Positions 7,807 to 15,825 of a DNA stretch of 64,000 bases are shown here, one piece after another; position 1 is the stretch's first letter, and every line of letters starts with the position of its first letter. Source of the stretch: Janibacter sp. A1S7 (GTDB taxonomy: Bacteria; Actinomycetota; Actinomycetes; Actinomycetales; Dermatophilaceae). Under the pieces are notes generated by a model. It did not search any database. It saw nothing but the letters and a program-made list of their open reading frames with translations, and was not told where the DNA came from. The stretch covers positions 434,001 through 498,000 of the forward strand of contig NZ_CP144913.1 in assembly GCF_037198315.1 (NCBI RefSeq). The letters run 5' to 3'. The position numbers and the translations under genes are program-made.

Positions 7807-8640
7807 TCAGGCCCGGTGGGTCCCGAACATCCGACCCATCGCGGCGTCCATGACCCGGGCGGGGACGACCTTCGTCGCGGCCACCATCGCCTTCGCGCTC
7901 GCGGGCACCTGGTAGCGCGCCCGGGGCCGCCTGGCCGTGGCCGCGTGGACGATCGCGTCGACGACGACGTCCACGTCGGCCGCGGCGGAGCCGAACATCT
8001 GCTCGTGCGCCCGGGCCATCCGGCGTGCCTGGCCGGCGTAGGCGCCCGACCCCGAGTACTCGGCGAGCGATTCCGCGGCGATGCCGCCGAACTCCGTGCG
8101 GATCGCACCGGGCTCGATGATCGAGACCGTCACCCCGTGCGGAGCGAGCTCCATGCGCATGGCGTCGCTGAGGGCCTCCACGGCGTACTTGCTCGCGTGG
8201 TACCAGCCGCCGAGTGGCTCGCTCACCCGACCGGCGACCGAGGCGATGTTGATGATCCGTCCCGACCCGGCGGCCCGCATGTGCGGCAGCACCAGCTGGC
8301 TCATCCGGGACAGGCCGAGGACGTTGACCTCGAGCTGCCGACGGGCGACCTCGACCGGGACGTCCTCGACCGCGCCGAAGACCGAGTACCCCGCGTTGTT
8401 GACCAGGACGTCGATGCGGCCGTGGTCGGCGATGACGTCGTCCACGAGAGCGACCATCGACCGGTCGTCGGAGACGTCGAGGACGTGGGGGGTGACCCCC
8501 TTCGCCCGCAGTGGCTCCAGGCGGTCGAGGCGGCGGGCTGCGCCGATGACCGTCCACCCCGCCGCAGCGAGAGAGATGGCGGAGGCTTGACCGATACCGG
8601 AGGAGGCACCGGTGACCAGGGCGATGGGGGATGAGCTCAT
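7807..8640 (-). CDS. Short-chain dehydrogenase/reductase (SDR family)
   Basis: A classical SDR of 277 residues. The Rossmann cofactor motif TGASSGIG is at residues 10-17, NNAG near 88, the catalytic Ser (SVAG) around 138 and the YxxxK pair (YHASK) near 151-155. The arginines after the second strand (AARRLDRL) favour NADP(H). Substrate is unknown; in family terms it is closest to the oxidoreductases acting on lipids or small alcohols/ketones. The start ATG at 8640 has GAGG 8 bases upstream. It lies 27 bases upstream of menB on the same strand, but menB has its own promoter-like element, so a functional link with menaquinone is not implied. Confidence 0.9.
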   Translation of the reverse strand: MSSSPIALVTGASSGIGQASAISLAAAGWTVIGAARRLDRLEPLRAKGVTPHVLDVSDDRSMVALVDDVIADHGRIDVLVNNAGYSVFGAVEDVPVEVARRQLEVNVLGLSRMSQLVLPHMRAAGSGRIINIASVAGRVSEPLGGWYHASKYAVEALSDAMRMELAPHGVTVSIIEPGAIRTEFGGIAAESLAEYSGSGAYAGQARRMARAHEQMFGSAAADVDVVVDAIVHAATARRPRARYQVPASAKAMVAATKVVPARVMDAAMGRMFGTHRA

Positions 8641-8690
8641 GGGTCCATCCTCGGGTGGGCGAGTGCTCGCACGGGGGATCGGGTGGGGAT

Positions 8691-8772
8691 GTTCACAGCC
8701 GGATCCCGTCGGGCCGCGTCGTCCACACCGGGGCGAAGGGGGTCCCCCGCACCGTGCGCAGCCGGTGGGGTG
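8691..8772. repeat. Upstream repeat element R1
   Basis: About 80 bases that align with 12172-12253: both begin G(T/C)CACAGCC, carry a second CCACA about 30 bases on, then CCGGGGCGAAGGGGGT, and end in CCGGTGGG. Each copy sits just ahead of a gene start (8822 and 12259). The identical 16-base core and matching order show common origin. Function unknown. Confidence 0.55.
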
Positions 8773-8821
8773 GGTGCGTGGCCGATCGCACGGACCGGTC
8801 ACCGACGAGAGGACGGGACCG

Positions 8822-9694
8822 ATGGGCGAGCGCTGGTTGTACGGGGTCGACGGTGGGCTGCTGGAGCCCGAGGACGCGTGGGGGCGTGACCCGTGGCTCG
8901 ACGGGGCACCGCCGTCCCGGGACACGGGCCGGGCGCCGGGTGATCTGGGCACCCTGACCGAGGTCGTGCTCGTCGACGGCCACGTCGTCGACTCGGTGAG
9001 TCGGCCGGTCTCCGGGAGCGGGTACGAGTGCGCCGCGATGGAGCTGGCCCACCTGCGCCCGCCGCCACCGCAGCCCCGCGTGGAGCGGGTGATCGTGCGC
9101 GAGGAGCCGCAGGAGCAGATGCTGCACTGGTTGGCGCGGGTGGTCGGGGGAGTGGCGGCGCTGGAGGTGCTCGACGACGATCCACTCCCCCTGGGGGAGC
9201 GTCTCGAGCTCGATCTGCTGCCCCTCGGGAGCCGCGACCTCGCGGGTGCCGTCGACGAGCACCTCGACGGGCTGGAACCCGCACCGATCCTGGCCGGGCA
9301 GTTGCTCACGGCCTATCGCCGGCTTCTCGCCACGGCAGCCCACGAGGGGATGCTCCACCTGTGGCGGGACGTCCCGCCGGCCAGGGTCGCGGCGACGATC
9401 GTCCACACCGTCGTCAAGGCGAACTCGCTCACCGGCACCGTGGCCCCCTTCAGCTACCGGACCTTCGTGCGCGGACTGGGCGAGGGCAGCGCGCCCTCGG
9501 TGCGCTCGCGCAACCTGGCGCTGCTCATCGGCGGGAGCCAGTGGCCGCACGGACGCAGCCCCTCCGAGGCGCCCGGTGTCTACGTGCTCGGGGACGTCCG
9601 CTTCCTGGTCAGTCGTTTCCGCCACGACCTCATCACCTACCGCGACCTTGCCCGCACGGCCGAGGCCTCTCGCGGGGACGCGCCCACGGGGTGA
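8822..9694 (+). CDS. Hypothetical protein, 290 residues
   Basis: I do not recognise this protein. It starts at ATG 8822 after a purine-rich GAGAGGACGGG. There is no signal peptide or membrane helix. The N-terminal 60 residues are acidic and tryptophan rich, then comes a proline run (about residue 75), a leucine-rich acidic middle and a more basic C-terminal part with KANSLTG near residue 200 and SRNLALLIGG near 227. Upstream lies the R1 repeat shared with the WXG-like gene at 12259, and downstream, after 45 bases, the RelA/SpoT-domain gene on the same strand. The codon pattern is that of a normal gene, so it is probably real and lineage specific. Confidence 0.6.
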   Translation: MGERWLYGVDGGLLEPEDAWGRDPWLDGAPPSRDTGRAPGDLGTLTEVVLVDGHVVDSVSRPVSGSGYECAAMELAHLRPPPPQPRVERVIVREEPQEQMLHWLARVVGGVAALEVLDDDPLPLGERLELDLLPLGSRDLAGAVDEHLDGLEPAPILAGQLLTAYRRLLATAAHEGMLHLWRDVPPARVAATIVHTVVKANSLTGTVAPFSYRTFVRGLGEGSAPSVRSRNLALLIGGSQWPHGRSPSEAPGVYVLGDVRFLVSRFRHDLITYRDLARTAEASRGDAPTG

Positions 9695-9739
9695 CGTCGC
9701 GCACGGACTCGCGCACCGGTCTGAGGCAGGCTGTACCCC

Positions 9740-10732
9740 ATGGCGAGCAAGCAGTCGACCCGGGTCCGCAGGGCCGTGCAGCGATACGCCGCTGGACGCG
9801 AGGAGCTGGGGGTGGTCACCGACGCCTATGTCGCCCTCGTGACGCAGCTGCTCGACGACGCCGGCATCAACTACCTCGCGGTGACCGGACGCACGAAGAC
9901 GGTGGAGTCCTTCGCCACCAAAGCGGCACGCCGACTCCCCGGTGGCCGGCTCGCGCATCCCAAGCCGCTCACCGACATCACCGACCAGATCGGGGTCCGC
10001 GTCGTCACCTACGTGCTCTCCGATGTCGCCGCAGTCGCCCAGCTGCTCTCGTCCCAGCTCGAGGTGCGGGAGGACCGCGACATGGGCCAGGAGACGGCCG
10101 CCGCCGGACGATTCGGCTACTCGAGCCGTCATCTCCTGGTCGCCCTCGGCGACGATCGCGAGGAGTCGGCCATACCCGCAGGCAGTCAGGCGTCGGTCCA
10201 GATCCGCACCGTCCTCCAGCACGCCTGGGCGGAGTTCGAGCACGACGTCCGCTACAAGGGATCGGTCAGCGCGGAGCACGGTCCCGACTTCGACCGCCGC
10301 TTCACGCTCGCGGCGGGGCTCCTCGAGCTGGCCGACCAGCAGTTCACCACCATCCGCGACCGCCACCGTGAGGAGCTGACTTCGCCGGCCGAGACCACGG
10401 ACGACGACCCGCGGATCAGCACGACCGATCTCGCCGCCTTCCTGGCCGGCCAGTTCACCGACGCCGGTTGGTCCCGCACCGATCACTACGAGTGGATCAG
10501 CAGCCTGCTGCTCGAGCTGGGCATCACCGCCCTGTCCGAGCTGAGGGAGGTCCTGCGTGACGTCGATGTCGAGTGCATCGAGTCGCGGATGGGGTACCGG
10601 TACCCACCGGGTGCGGTCCGGCGCCTGGATGACGCCCTGCTGTCCGTGTACGGCGAGCGGTACGTCGCGCTCCACGGCAACGCGCACCGGGTCCGCATGC
10701 TCGCCACCCGGCTGACCAAACTCACCGGCTGA
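9740..10732 (+). CDS. RelA/SpoT-domain protein (small alarmone synthetase-like)
   Basis: A 330-residue protein with the (p)ppGpp synthetase nucleotidyltransferase fold at about residues 50-190: GRTKTVESFATKAAR, the metal-binding D of TDITDQIGVRV near residue 86, GYSSRHLL around 131, and the terminal QIRTVLQHAWAEFEHDVRYK block near 155. No HD hydrolase, TGS or ACT domain is present. In active synthetases the last block reads E-(I/V)-Q-I-R-T; here the Glu is replaced by Ser (ASVQIRT), so the normal catalytic base is missing and activity is doubtful or altered. The C-terminal 130 residues are a separate helical domain I cannot place. A CAGGCT hexamer ends 7 bases before ATG 9740, suggesting leaderless translation. 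Confidence 0.82.
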   Translation: MASKQSTRVRRAVQRYAAGREELGVVTDAYVALVTQLLDDAGINYLAVTGRTKTVESFATKAARRLPGGRLAHPKPLTDITDQIGVRVVTYVLSDVAAVAQLLSSQLEVREDRDMGQETAAAGRFGYSSRHLLVALGDDREESAIPAGSQASVQIRTVLQHAWAEFEHDVRYKGSVSAEHGPDFDRRFTLAAGLLELADQQFTTIRDRHREELTSPAETTDDDPRISTTDLAAFLAGQFTDAGWSRTDHYEWISSLLLELGITALSELREVLRDVDVECIESRMGYRYPPGAVRRLDDALLSVYGERYVALHGNAHRVRMLATRLTKLTG

Positions 10733-10779
10733 CCGGCTGACCGGCGGCCCCGAGCACGGCCTCGGCTACCGTGCGACGC

Positions 10780-11184
10780 ATGGCACTGCGCTGGTACCAG
10801 ATCTCCGTGGACGCCCGGGATGCCGCGATGCTCGCCCGCTGGTGGGCCGACGTCCTGGACTGGGAGCTCGGCTTCGAGGACGAGTACGAGGTCAACGTCG
10901 TGCCTCCGGGGACGAGCGACGACCCCGTCGACACGGTGCAGACGTGGCGCACGATGCCGCCGACCTTCGTCTTCGCGCCCGTGCCCGAGGGCAAGACCGT
11001 GAAGAACCGCCTGCACATCGACCTCGCCCCGCACATCGACCAGGATCGTGACGCGTTGATCGAGCAACTGCTGACCAAGGGCGCCTCGCGCGTCGACGTC
11101 GGCCAGGACCCCGACGTCACGTGGACCGTGCTCGCCGACCCGGAGGGCAACGAGTTCTGCGTGCTCTCCAGCCGCGACCGGTGA
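10780..11184 (+). CDS. VOC superfamily (glyoxalase-like) protein
   Basis: A 134-residue protein with the vicinal-oxygen-chelate fold: an N-terminal ALRWYQISVDARD strand, the hydrophobic WWADVLDWELGF helix/strand near residue 22, NRLHIDLAP near 72 and a final TVLADPEGNEFCVL strand with the conserved PEGNEF turn around 123. This variant is common in actinobacteria as a glyoxalase-like protein of unknown substrate. ATG 10780 is preceded by TACCGT and 7 bases, so probably leaderless; a GTG three codons earlier is less likely. Its stop overlaps the menC start (GTGA), so it is cotranscribed with menC, but no role in menaquinone synthesis is known. Confidence 0.85.
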   Translation: MALRWYQISVDARDAAMLARWWADVLDWELGFEDEYEVNVVPPGTSDDPVDTVQTWRTMPPTFVFAPVPEGKTVKNRLHIDLAPHIDQDRDALIEQLLTKGASRVDVGQDPDVTWTVLADPEGNEFCVLSSRDR

Positions 11185-12164
11185 GCACGCCCGGGCCGGA
11201 CGAGCTGCTCGACGGGCTCCACGTCGTCACCCTGCCCCTGCGCACGAGGTTTCGTGGGATCGCCGAGCGGGAGATCGCGCTCGTGCGCGGTCCCCGCGGG
11301 TGGGGCGAGTTCGCCCCCTTCGTCGAGTACGGCCCGACGGAGACGGCGCGCTGGTTGGCCGCCACCATCGAGGCCGCCTGGACGGGGTGGCCGGACCCGG
11401 TGCGCGACTCGGTACCGGTCAACGCGACCGTCCCGGCCGTCCCCCCGGCCGAGGTGGCCGGCGTCCTGGCCCGCTATGACGGCTGCACCACCGCCAAGGT
11501 GAAGGTCGCCGAGGCCGGTCAGCGGCAGGCCGACGACATCGACCGGGTCGCCGCGGTCCGCGACGCCATGGGCCCGCACGGCCGTATCCGGGTCGACGCC
11601 AACGGTGGCTGGTCCCTCGCTCAGGCGCACGACGTGCTCGCGGCCCTCGCCCCCTTCGACCTGGAGTACGCCGAGCAACCCTGCGCGGATGTGGCAGACC
11701 TCGCCCGGCTCCGGATCGACCTGGCGCGCAACGGCATCGACGTGCCGGTCGCCGCCGACGAGTCGATCCGCAAGGTCGAGGACCCGCTCGAGGTCGCCCG
11801 GCTGCGCGCCGCCGACCTGGTCGTCGTCAAGGTCGCCCCCCTCGGTGGTGTGGCCCGGGCCCTCGAGGTCGTTGCCGACTGCGGGCTGCCGGCCGTCGTC
11901 TCCTCCGCGATCGACTCCAGCGTCGGCCTCGGGGCCGGAGTGGCCCTCGCCGCGGCGCTGCCCGAGCTCGACCACGCCTGCGGCCTGGGGACCGGGGCGC
12001 TGCTCGGCGCCGACGTCACCGCCGACCCGCTCCTGCCCGTGCGGGGGGAACTGCCCGTGCGCGACGTCGTGCCCGACCCGGACCTGCTCGCGGCCCACGC
12101 TGCCCACGCGGATCGGCTCGACTGGTGGCGCGACCGCGTCGTTGCGGCCCTGCCCCACCTGTGA
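11181..12164 (+). CDS. menC: o-Succinylbenzoate synthase MenC
   Basis: A 327-residue enolase-superfamily enzyme that dehydrates SHCHC to o-succinylbenzoate. The catalytic lysine motif is KVKVAE near residue 105, the metal ligands sit in RVDANGGW (about 137), EYAEQPC (about 163) and AADESI (about 193), and the second lysine in VVVKVAPLGG (about 217). The start is GTG 11181, overlapping the stop of the VOC gene by four bases, which puts the N-terminus VSTPGPDELL at the expected place for the capping domain. It is followed by the repeat-bearing region before the WXG-like gene, and menD lies 1.9 kb downstream on the same strand. Confidence 0.95.
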   Translation: MSTPGPDELLDGLHVVTLPLRTRFRGIAEREIALVRGPRGWGEFAPFVEYGPTETARWLAATIEAAWTGWPDPVRDSVPVNATVPAVPPAEVAGVLARYDGCTTAKVKVAEAGQRQADDIDRVAAVRDAMGPHGRIRVDANGGWSLAQAHDVLAALAPFDLEYAEQPCADVADLARLRIDLARNGIDVPVAADESIRKVEDPLEVARLRAADLVVVKVAPLGGVARALEVVADCGLPAVVSSAIDSSVGLGAGVALAAALPELDHACGLGTGALLGADVTADPLLPVRGELPVRDVVPDPDLLAAHAAHADRLDWWRDRVVAALPHL

Positions 12165-12171
12165 TCGGGAC

Positions 12172-12253
12172 GTCCACAGCCCGTTCCGCTTGAGGGGCCG
12201 TTCCACAGCCGGGGCGAAGGGGGTGCTCCGTCACCCCACCAACCGGTGGGCTG
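12172..12253. repeat. Upstream repeat element R2
   Basis: Second copy of the element at 8691-8772, lying between menC and the WXG-like gene. It shares the same order of blocks, including the exact CCGGGGCGAAGGGGGT core, and ends 5 bases before the ATG of the next gene. Its outer ends GTCCACAGCC and GGGCTGTGGAC are also inverted repeats of each other, so the whole element could fold or bind a dimeric protein. Confidence 0.55.
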
Positions 12254-12258
12254 TGGAC

Positions 12259-12585
12259 ATGGACATCCCGCACCTCCCCACCGATGATCTCGAGGCGCTC
12301 GCCCGGCGGTTGGAGCGCGTGGCCGAGGACATCCACGGGCTCGCTGCGCGCACCGCCCAGGGCACGAGTCCCTCGTGGCGGGGTGAGGCCGCTGACCGGC
12401 ACCGGGAGCTCGTCGCCCGGCACCGTGCCGACCTCACCGCGCTCGCCGCTGCCGTGCGGGATGCGGCCGCCGGGGTGCGGGTTCTCGCGGTGACGGCGCG
12501 CGAGCAGCTGGCGTTCCTGCAGGACGCTGCCGAGCTCGCGTGGACACCGCGCCCGATCCCGGCCGTGCCGTGGTCCCCCAGCTGA
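12259..12585 (+). CDS. WXG100-like small helical protein
   Basis: A 108-residue, almost entirely helical protein with the W-x-G turn expected in WXG100/ESAT-6-like proteins: SPSWRGEAADRHR around residue 37-50, between an amphipathic helix (DDLEALARRLERVAEDIHGL) and a second long helix rich in Ala and Arg. Size and the central W-R-G fit a type VII secretion substrate or the N-terminal cap of one; no signal peptide or membrane helix is present. ATG 12259 follows the R2 repeat. The gene overlaps the next one by about 46 bases in another frame, so the two are a unit. The family assignment rests on architecture, not on sequence search. Confidence 0.55.
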   Translation: MDIPHLPTDDLEALARRLERVAEDIHGLAARTAQGTSPSWRGEAADRHRELVARHRADLTALAAAVRDAAAGVRVLAVTAREQLAFLQDAAELAWTPRPIPAVPWSPS

Positions 12586-14060
12586 GGGTCACCGGCGGGA
12601 AGCATGGCCTCGCCGTCTCCCTCGAGGAGCTGGAGGAGGGCGCGCGAGTCCTGGAGACCGTGGCCCGGGACGTGGCCGAGGCCGCCGTGCACGTCGGCGC
12701 CACGGCCATCGACCCCGCCCTGGCGCTCGCGGGCACGGTCGCCCCGGTCGAGTACCTCGCCGCGGAGGCGGCGATCCTCGACTGCGCCGGCACCCACGGG
12801 GCGGCCGGAGTCTCGGCGCAGGTGCTCGCGACCGCCGAGGCGACCCGGGCAGCGGTGCTGCTCTACCGCGAAGGGGAGCGCGCCGCCGAGGAGCTCTTCG
12901 ACGTCGCGGCCACGTCGGTCGGCGCCGCAGTCGGCGTGGCCGTGCCGACCTCGGCGCTGGCCATCGGGCTGCTGGCCCCGCTCGTCCCGCAGCTGCCGGT
13001 CATCGGCGATCCGATCACCGCAGCCGCTGTCGGGCTCGGACTGGGTCTGGGACAGGAGGTCGACGAGCTCCTCGTGGACGCCCCGTGGCTCGTGCCGGCC
13101 GTGGCCGAGGGTCTCGATGGGCTGATCATCGGTCTCGGGCTGGGTACCCCGGCGCTCGGGACGTGGCTGAGGTGGCGATCGGGCCGGCTCGGCGTGACCT
13201 ACCCGCCGGGGACACAGCAGGAGGCCCTGCAGGTCGTCCTCGCCGCGACCGACGGGATCGTCCTCGACGAGTCCGACCACAAGGTGCAGGTGGTGCCCCA
13301 CGTCGTCGGCGGTGGGCGCGCCCCACGCAGCGTCGCTGACCTCGTCGACGACAGCGGACCGACCGCGGGAGGGTCGCGGGTACGGGTCATCGGTGTCCCG
13401 CGCGACGACGGCTCGTGGACCTGGGTGGTCGACGTGCCGGGCACGCAGAGCTTCAGCCCGCAGGCGGGGGACAACCCCTGGGACCTCACGAGCAACGTCC
13501 TGCTCGCTGCCGGCCAGCAGACCCTGACGTCCAAGGCCGTCACCCGGGCGCTCGCCGACGCCCAGCAGCGCACGGGATCCGCCGGCCGCAGCCGGGTGCT
13601 GCTCGGCGGTCGCAGCCAGGGCGGTCTCACAGCTGCCTCGCTCGCCGCGGACCCGCACTTCCGTCGTCGTTTCCACGTCACCCACGTCGTCACGGCTGGG
13701 GCCCCGGTGGCGCGTCTCGACGTGCCCGACGACGTGTCGGTCCTCAGCCTCGAGCACACCGAGGACCTCGTCCCGGGACTCGACGGTGCGGACAACCCGG
13801 ACCGGGAGGGCTGGGTGACGGTGGAGCGCGAGGTGGGTGACGTGCTCGGCCCCGACGACGGCGCGACGGACGCCCACGCCGCGGAGCTGTACACGCAGAC
13901 CGGCCACCTCGTCGACGAGAGCCACGACCCGTCGCTGGTGGCCTGGCGCGACGGCGCGGATGCCTTCCTCGACGGTGGCGGGGGTGACCCCGTCGTCATC
14001 GACTACGCGGTCGAGCGGGTGCCGGGCACGCCCTCGTCAGTGGCAGGATCGGACCCGTGA
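12540..14060 (+). CDS. Alpha/beta-hydrolase-like protein with helical N-terminal region
   Basis: A 506-residue protein in two parts. Residues 1-200 are helical and alanine rich with long hydrophobic stretches around 130-200, resembling the N-terminal regions of WXG-associated proteins. Residues 230-480 look like an alpha/beta-hydrolase core: the nucleophile elbow GGRSQGG near residue 357 (G-x-S-x-G), a following VTHVVTAGAPVAR strand, an acidic LEHTEDLVPG segment near 405 that could supply the Asp, and a HLVDES/ESHDPS region with candidate His. Substrate unknown. The start GTG 12540 overlaps the WXG-like gene; GTG 12570 is an alternative. Its end overlaps menD by GTGA. No secretion signal of the Sec or Tat type is visible. 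Confidence 0.65.
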   Translation: MDTAPDPGRAVVPQLRVTGGKHGLAVSLEELEEGARVLETVARDVAEAAVHVGATAIDPALALAGTVAPVEYLAAEAAILDCAGTHGAAGVSAQVLATAEATRAAVLLYREGERAAEELFDVAATSVGAAVGVAVPTSALAIGLLAPLVPQLPVIGDPITAAAVGLGLGLGQEVDELLVDAPWLVPAVAEGLDGLIIGLGLGTPALGTWLRWRSGRLGVTYPPGTQQEALQVVLAATDGIVLDESDHKVQVVPHVVGGGRAPRSVADLVDDSGPTAGGSRVRVIGVPRDDGSWTWVVDVPGTQSFSPQAGDNPWDLTSNVLLAAGQQTLTSKAVTRALADAQQRTGSAGRSRVLLGGRSQGGLTAASLAADPHFRRRFHVTHVVTAGAPVARLDVPDDVSVLSLEHTEDLVPGLDGADNPDREGWVTVEREVGDVLGPDDGATDAHAAELYTQTGHLVDESHDPSLVAWRDGADAFLDGGGGDPVVIDYAVERVPGTPSSVAGSDP

Positions 14061-15814
14061 ACCCCTCGACGACCGGAGCCCGCGTCCTGCTCGACGAGCT
14101 CGTCCGGCTCGGCGTGCGCGAGATCGTCCTGTGCCCGGGGTCGCGGTCGGCACCCTTGGCCTACGCCGCGCACGAGCTCGACGCGTCCGGTCGCGCCCGG
14201 CTGCACGTGCGGGTCGACGAGCGCAGCGCGGCCTTCCTCGCCCTCGGCCTGGCCAAGGAGAGGCAGCGGCCCGCGGCCGTCATCACCACGAGCGGGACCG
14301 CCGTCGCCAACCTCCACCCGGCCGTCCTCGAGGCGCACCACGCAGCCGTCCCGCTGCTCCTCCTCACCGCCGACCGTCCTCCCGAGCTGCGGGGCGTCGG
14401 TGCCAACCAGGCCACCGACCAACCCGGCCTCTTCGGCAGGCACGTCCGACTCGCCCTCGAGCTGGAGACGCCGCACGACCCGCCCCGGCAGGCCGCTGCC
14501 TGGCGCACTGCTGCGGCCCGCGCGTGGGCGGCGTCCACCGGCGCGCTGGCCGGCTCCGGGTTCGCCGGGCCGGTACACCTCGACCTGCCCTACCGTGACC
14601 CGCTCGCGCCGGACACCGCCACCACGGTTCGAGGTGGCCGCGAGCGTCCGGACGCACCCGGACACCTCGACCCGGCGGACCCGGCCACCGGACGTCCACA
14701 CGACGCTCCGTGGGTGACCCTGCCCGCGCCCACTCCGGCCGCTGCCGGCATGGCGCCCACGATCGCGCACGACCCGGGGACCCTCGTCATCATCGGTGAG
14801 CTGCCGACGACGCAGCACCGCGCCACGGCCCTCGACTGGGCGGCCCGCCACGGAGCACCGGTCATCGCCGAGCCCGGGCCGGGCACGCACGGGCTCGTCC
14901 TCCCGCACGGCGCGCAGCTGCTCGCCGCGAGCGACTGGGTGGCGGCCCACCTCCCGACCCGGCTCGTCATCATCGGCCGACCGACCCTGGGACGCACGAT
15001 CCCCGCGCTCGCCCGACGCCCCGGCGTGCGCGTGGAGGTCGTCACGCCCGGCGAGCCCGGTGCCGGCGGCTGGGCCGATGCCACGCACACGGCCGCGGCC
15101 GTCCACCACTTCGCCGCTCTGGACGGTGACGAGGAGGAGCGGGGGGCCACCCCCTTCGCCCGGACCTGGTTGGAGGCCGCGCGCCGGATGGCCGACGCGC
15201 TCGCGCACATCGGCCAAGAGGGCCTCGACGGCCCGACGACGGCCCGGGTGCTGCACGACGGGGTGCCGGGGGAGAGCCTGGTCCTCCTCGGCAGCAGCAG
15301 CGTCGCCCGTGACCTGCACCTCGGCGTGGCGCGTCCCCGTGCCGACGTGCATCCCGTGACCAGCCGCGGCCTGGCCGGCATCGACGGCTGCGTCTCCACC
15401 GCGATCGGTATGGCGTTGACTCGACCGGGGCCCACCTACGCGCTGCTCGGGGACCTGACCTTCCTCCACGATGCCAACGGGCTGCTCATCGGACCCGACG
15501 AGCCGGTGCCCGACCTGACGATCGTGGTCGTCGACGACGACGGGGGGAGCATCTTCGACACGCTCGAGTACGGGGCGGCCGAGCACGCGCAGGCGAAGCG
15601 GCGCATCTTCACCACGCCGACCGGCACCGACATCGACACGCTCTGTGCTGCCCACGGGGTCCCGGCGACCACGGCCCGCACCCCCGATGAGCTCACCGAT
15701 CTCGTCGCGCGCCCCGCCACGGGCATCCGCGTGGTCCGGGTCCCCATCGACGCCGGGAGTCGCCGCGCCGCGGGCGAACGGACCCGCGCGACCGTGGTTG
15801 CGGCCCTGCGCTGA
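14057..15814 (+). CDS. menD: SEPHCHC synthase MenD
   Basis: A 585-residue thiamine-diphosphate enzyme that joins isochorismate and 2-oxoglutarate in the first committed step of menaquinone synthesis. Evidence: LCPGSRSAPLAYA near residue 33, the catalytic Glu in RVDERSAAFLALGLAK around 56, ITTSGTAVANLHPAV around 77, the central SSSVARDLHL near 415 and the ThDP/Mg motif GDLTFLHDANGL near 456. The start is GTG 14057, overlapping the hydrolase stop. A CAGGAT hexamer ends 7 bases before the GTG, so an own internal leaderless promoter is possible. It converges with menF, whose product isochorismate it uses; the stop codons are 11 bases apart. Confidence 0.96.
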   Translation: MNPSTTGARVLLDELVRLGVREIVLCPGSRSAPLAYAAHELDASGRARLHVRVDERSAAFLALGLAKERQRPAAVITTSGTAVANLHPAVLEAHHAAVPLLLLTADRPPELRGVGANQATDQPGLFGRHVRLALELETPHDPPRQAAAWRTAAARAWAASTGALAGSGFAGPVHLDLPYRDPLAPDTATTVRGGRERPDAPGHLDPADPATGRPHDAPWVTLPAPTPAAAGMAPTIAHDPGTLVIIGELPTTQHRATALDWAARHGAPVIAEPGPGTHGLVLPHGAQLLAASDWVAAHLPTRLVIIGRPTLGRTIPALARRPGVRVEVVTPGEPGAGGWADATHTAAAVHHFAALDGDEEERGATPFARTWLEAARRMADALAHIGQEGLDGPTTARVLHDGVPGESLVLLGSSSVARDLHLGVARPRADVHPVTSRGLAGIDGCVSTAIGMALTRPGPTYALLGDLTFLHDANGLLIGPDEPVPDLTIVVVDDDGGSIFDTLEYGAAEHAQAKRRIFTTPTGTDIDTLCAAHGVPATTARTPDELTDLVARPATGIRVVRVPIDAGSRRAAGERTRATVVAALR

Positions 15815-15825
15815 GCCCCGTCGCG

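Noticed and set aside
8691..12260. TCCACAG-type sequences resembling actinobacterial DnaA boxes, suggesting an origin of replication
   Set aside because: Only a few imperfect copies, spread over two short repeats, with no dnaA, dnaN, gyrB or AT-rich unwinding region nearby.
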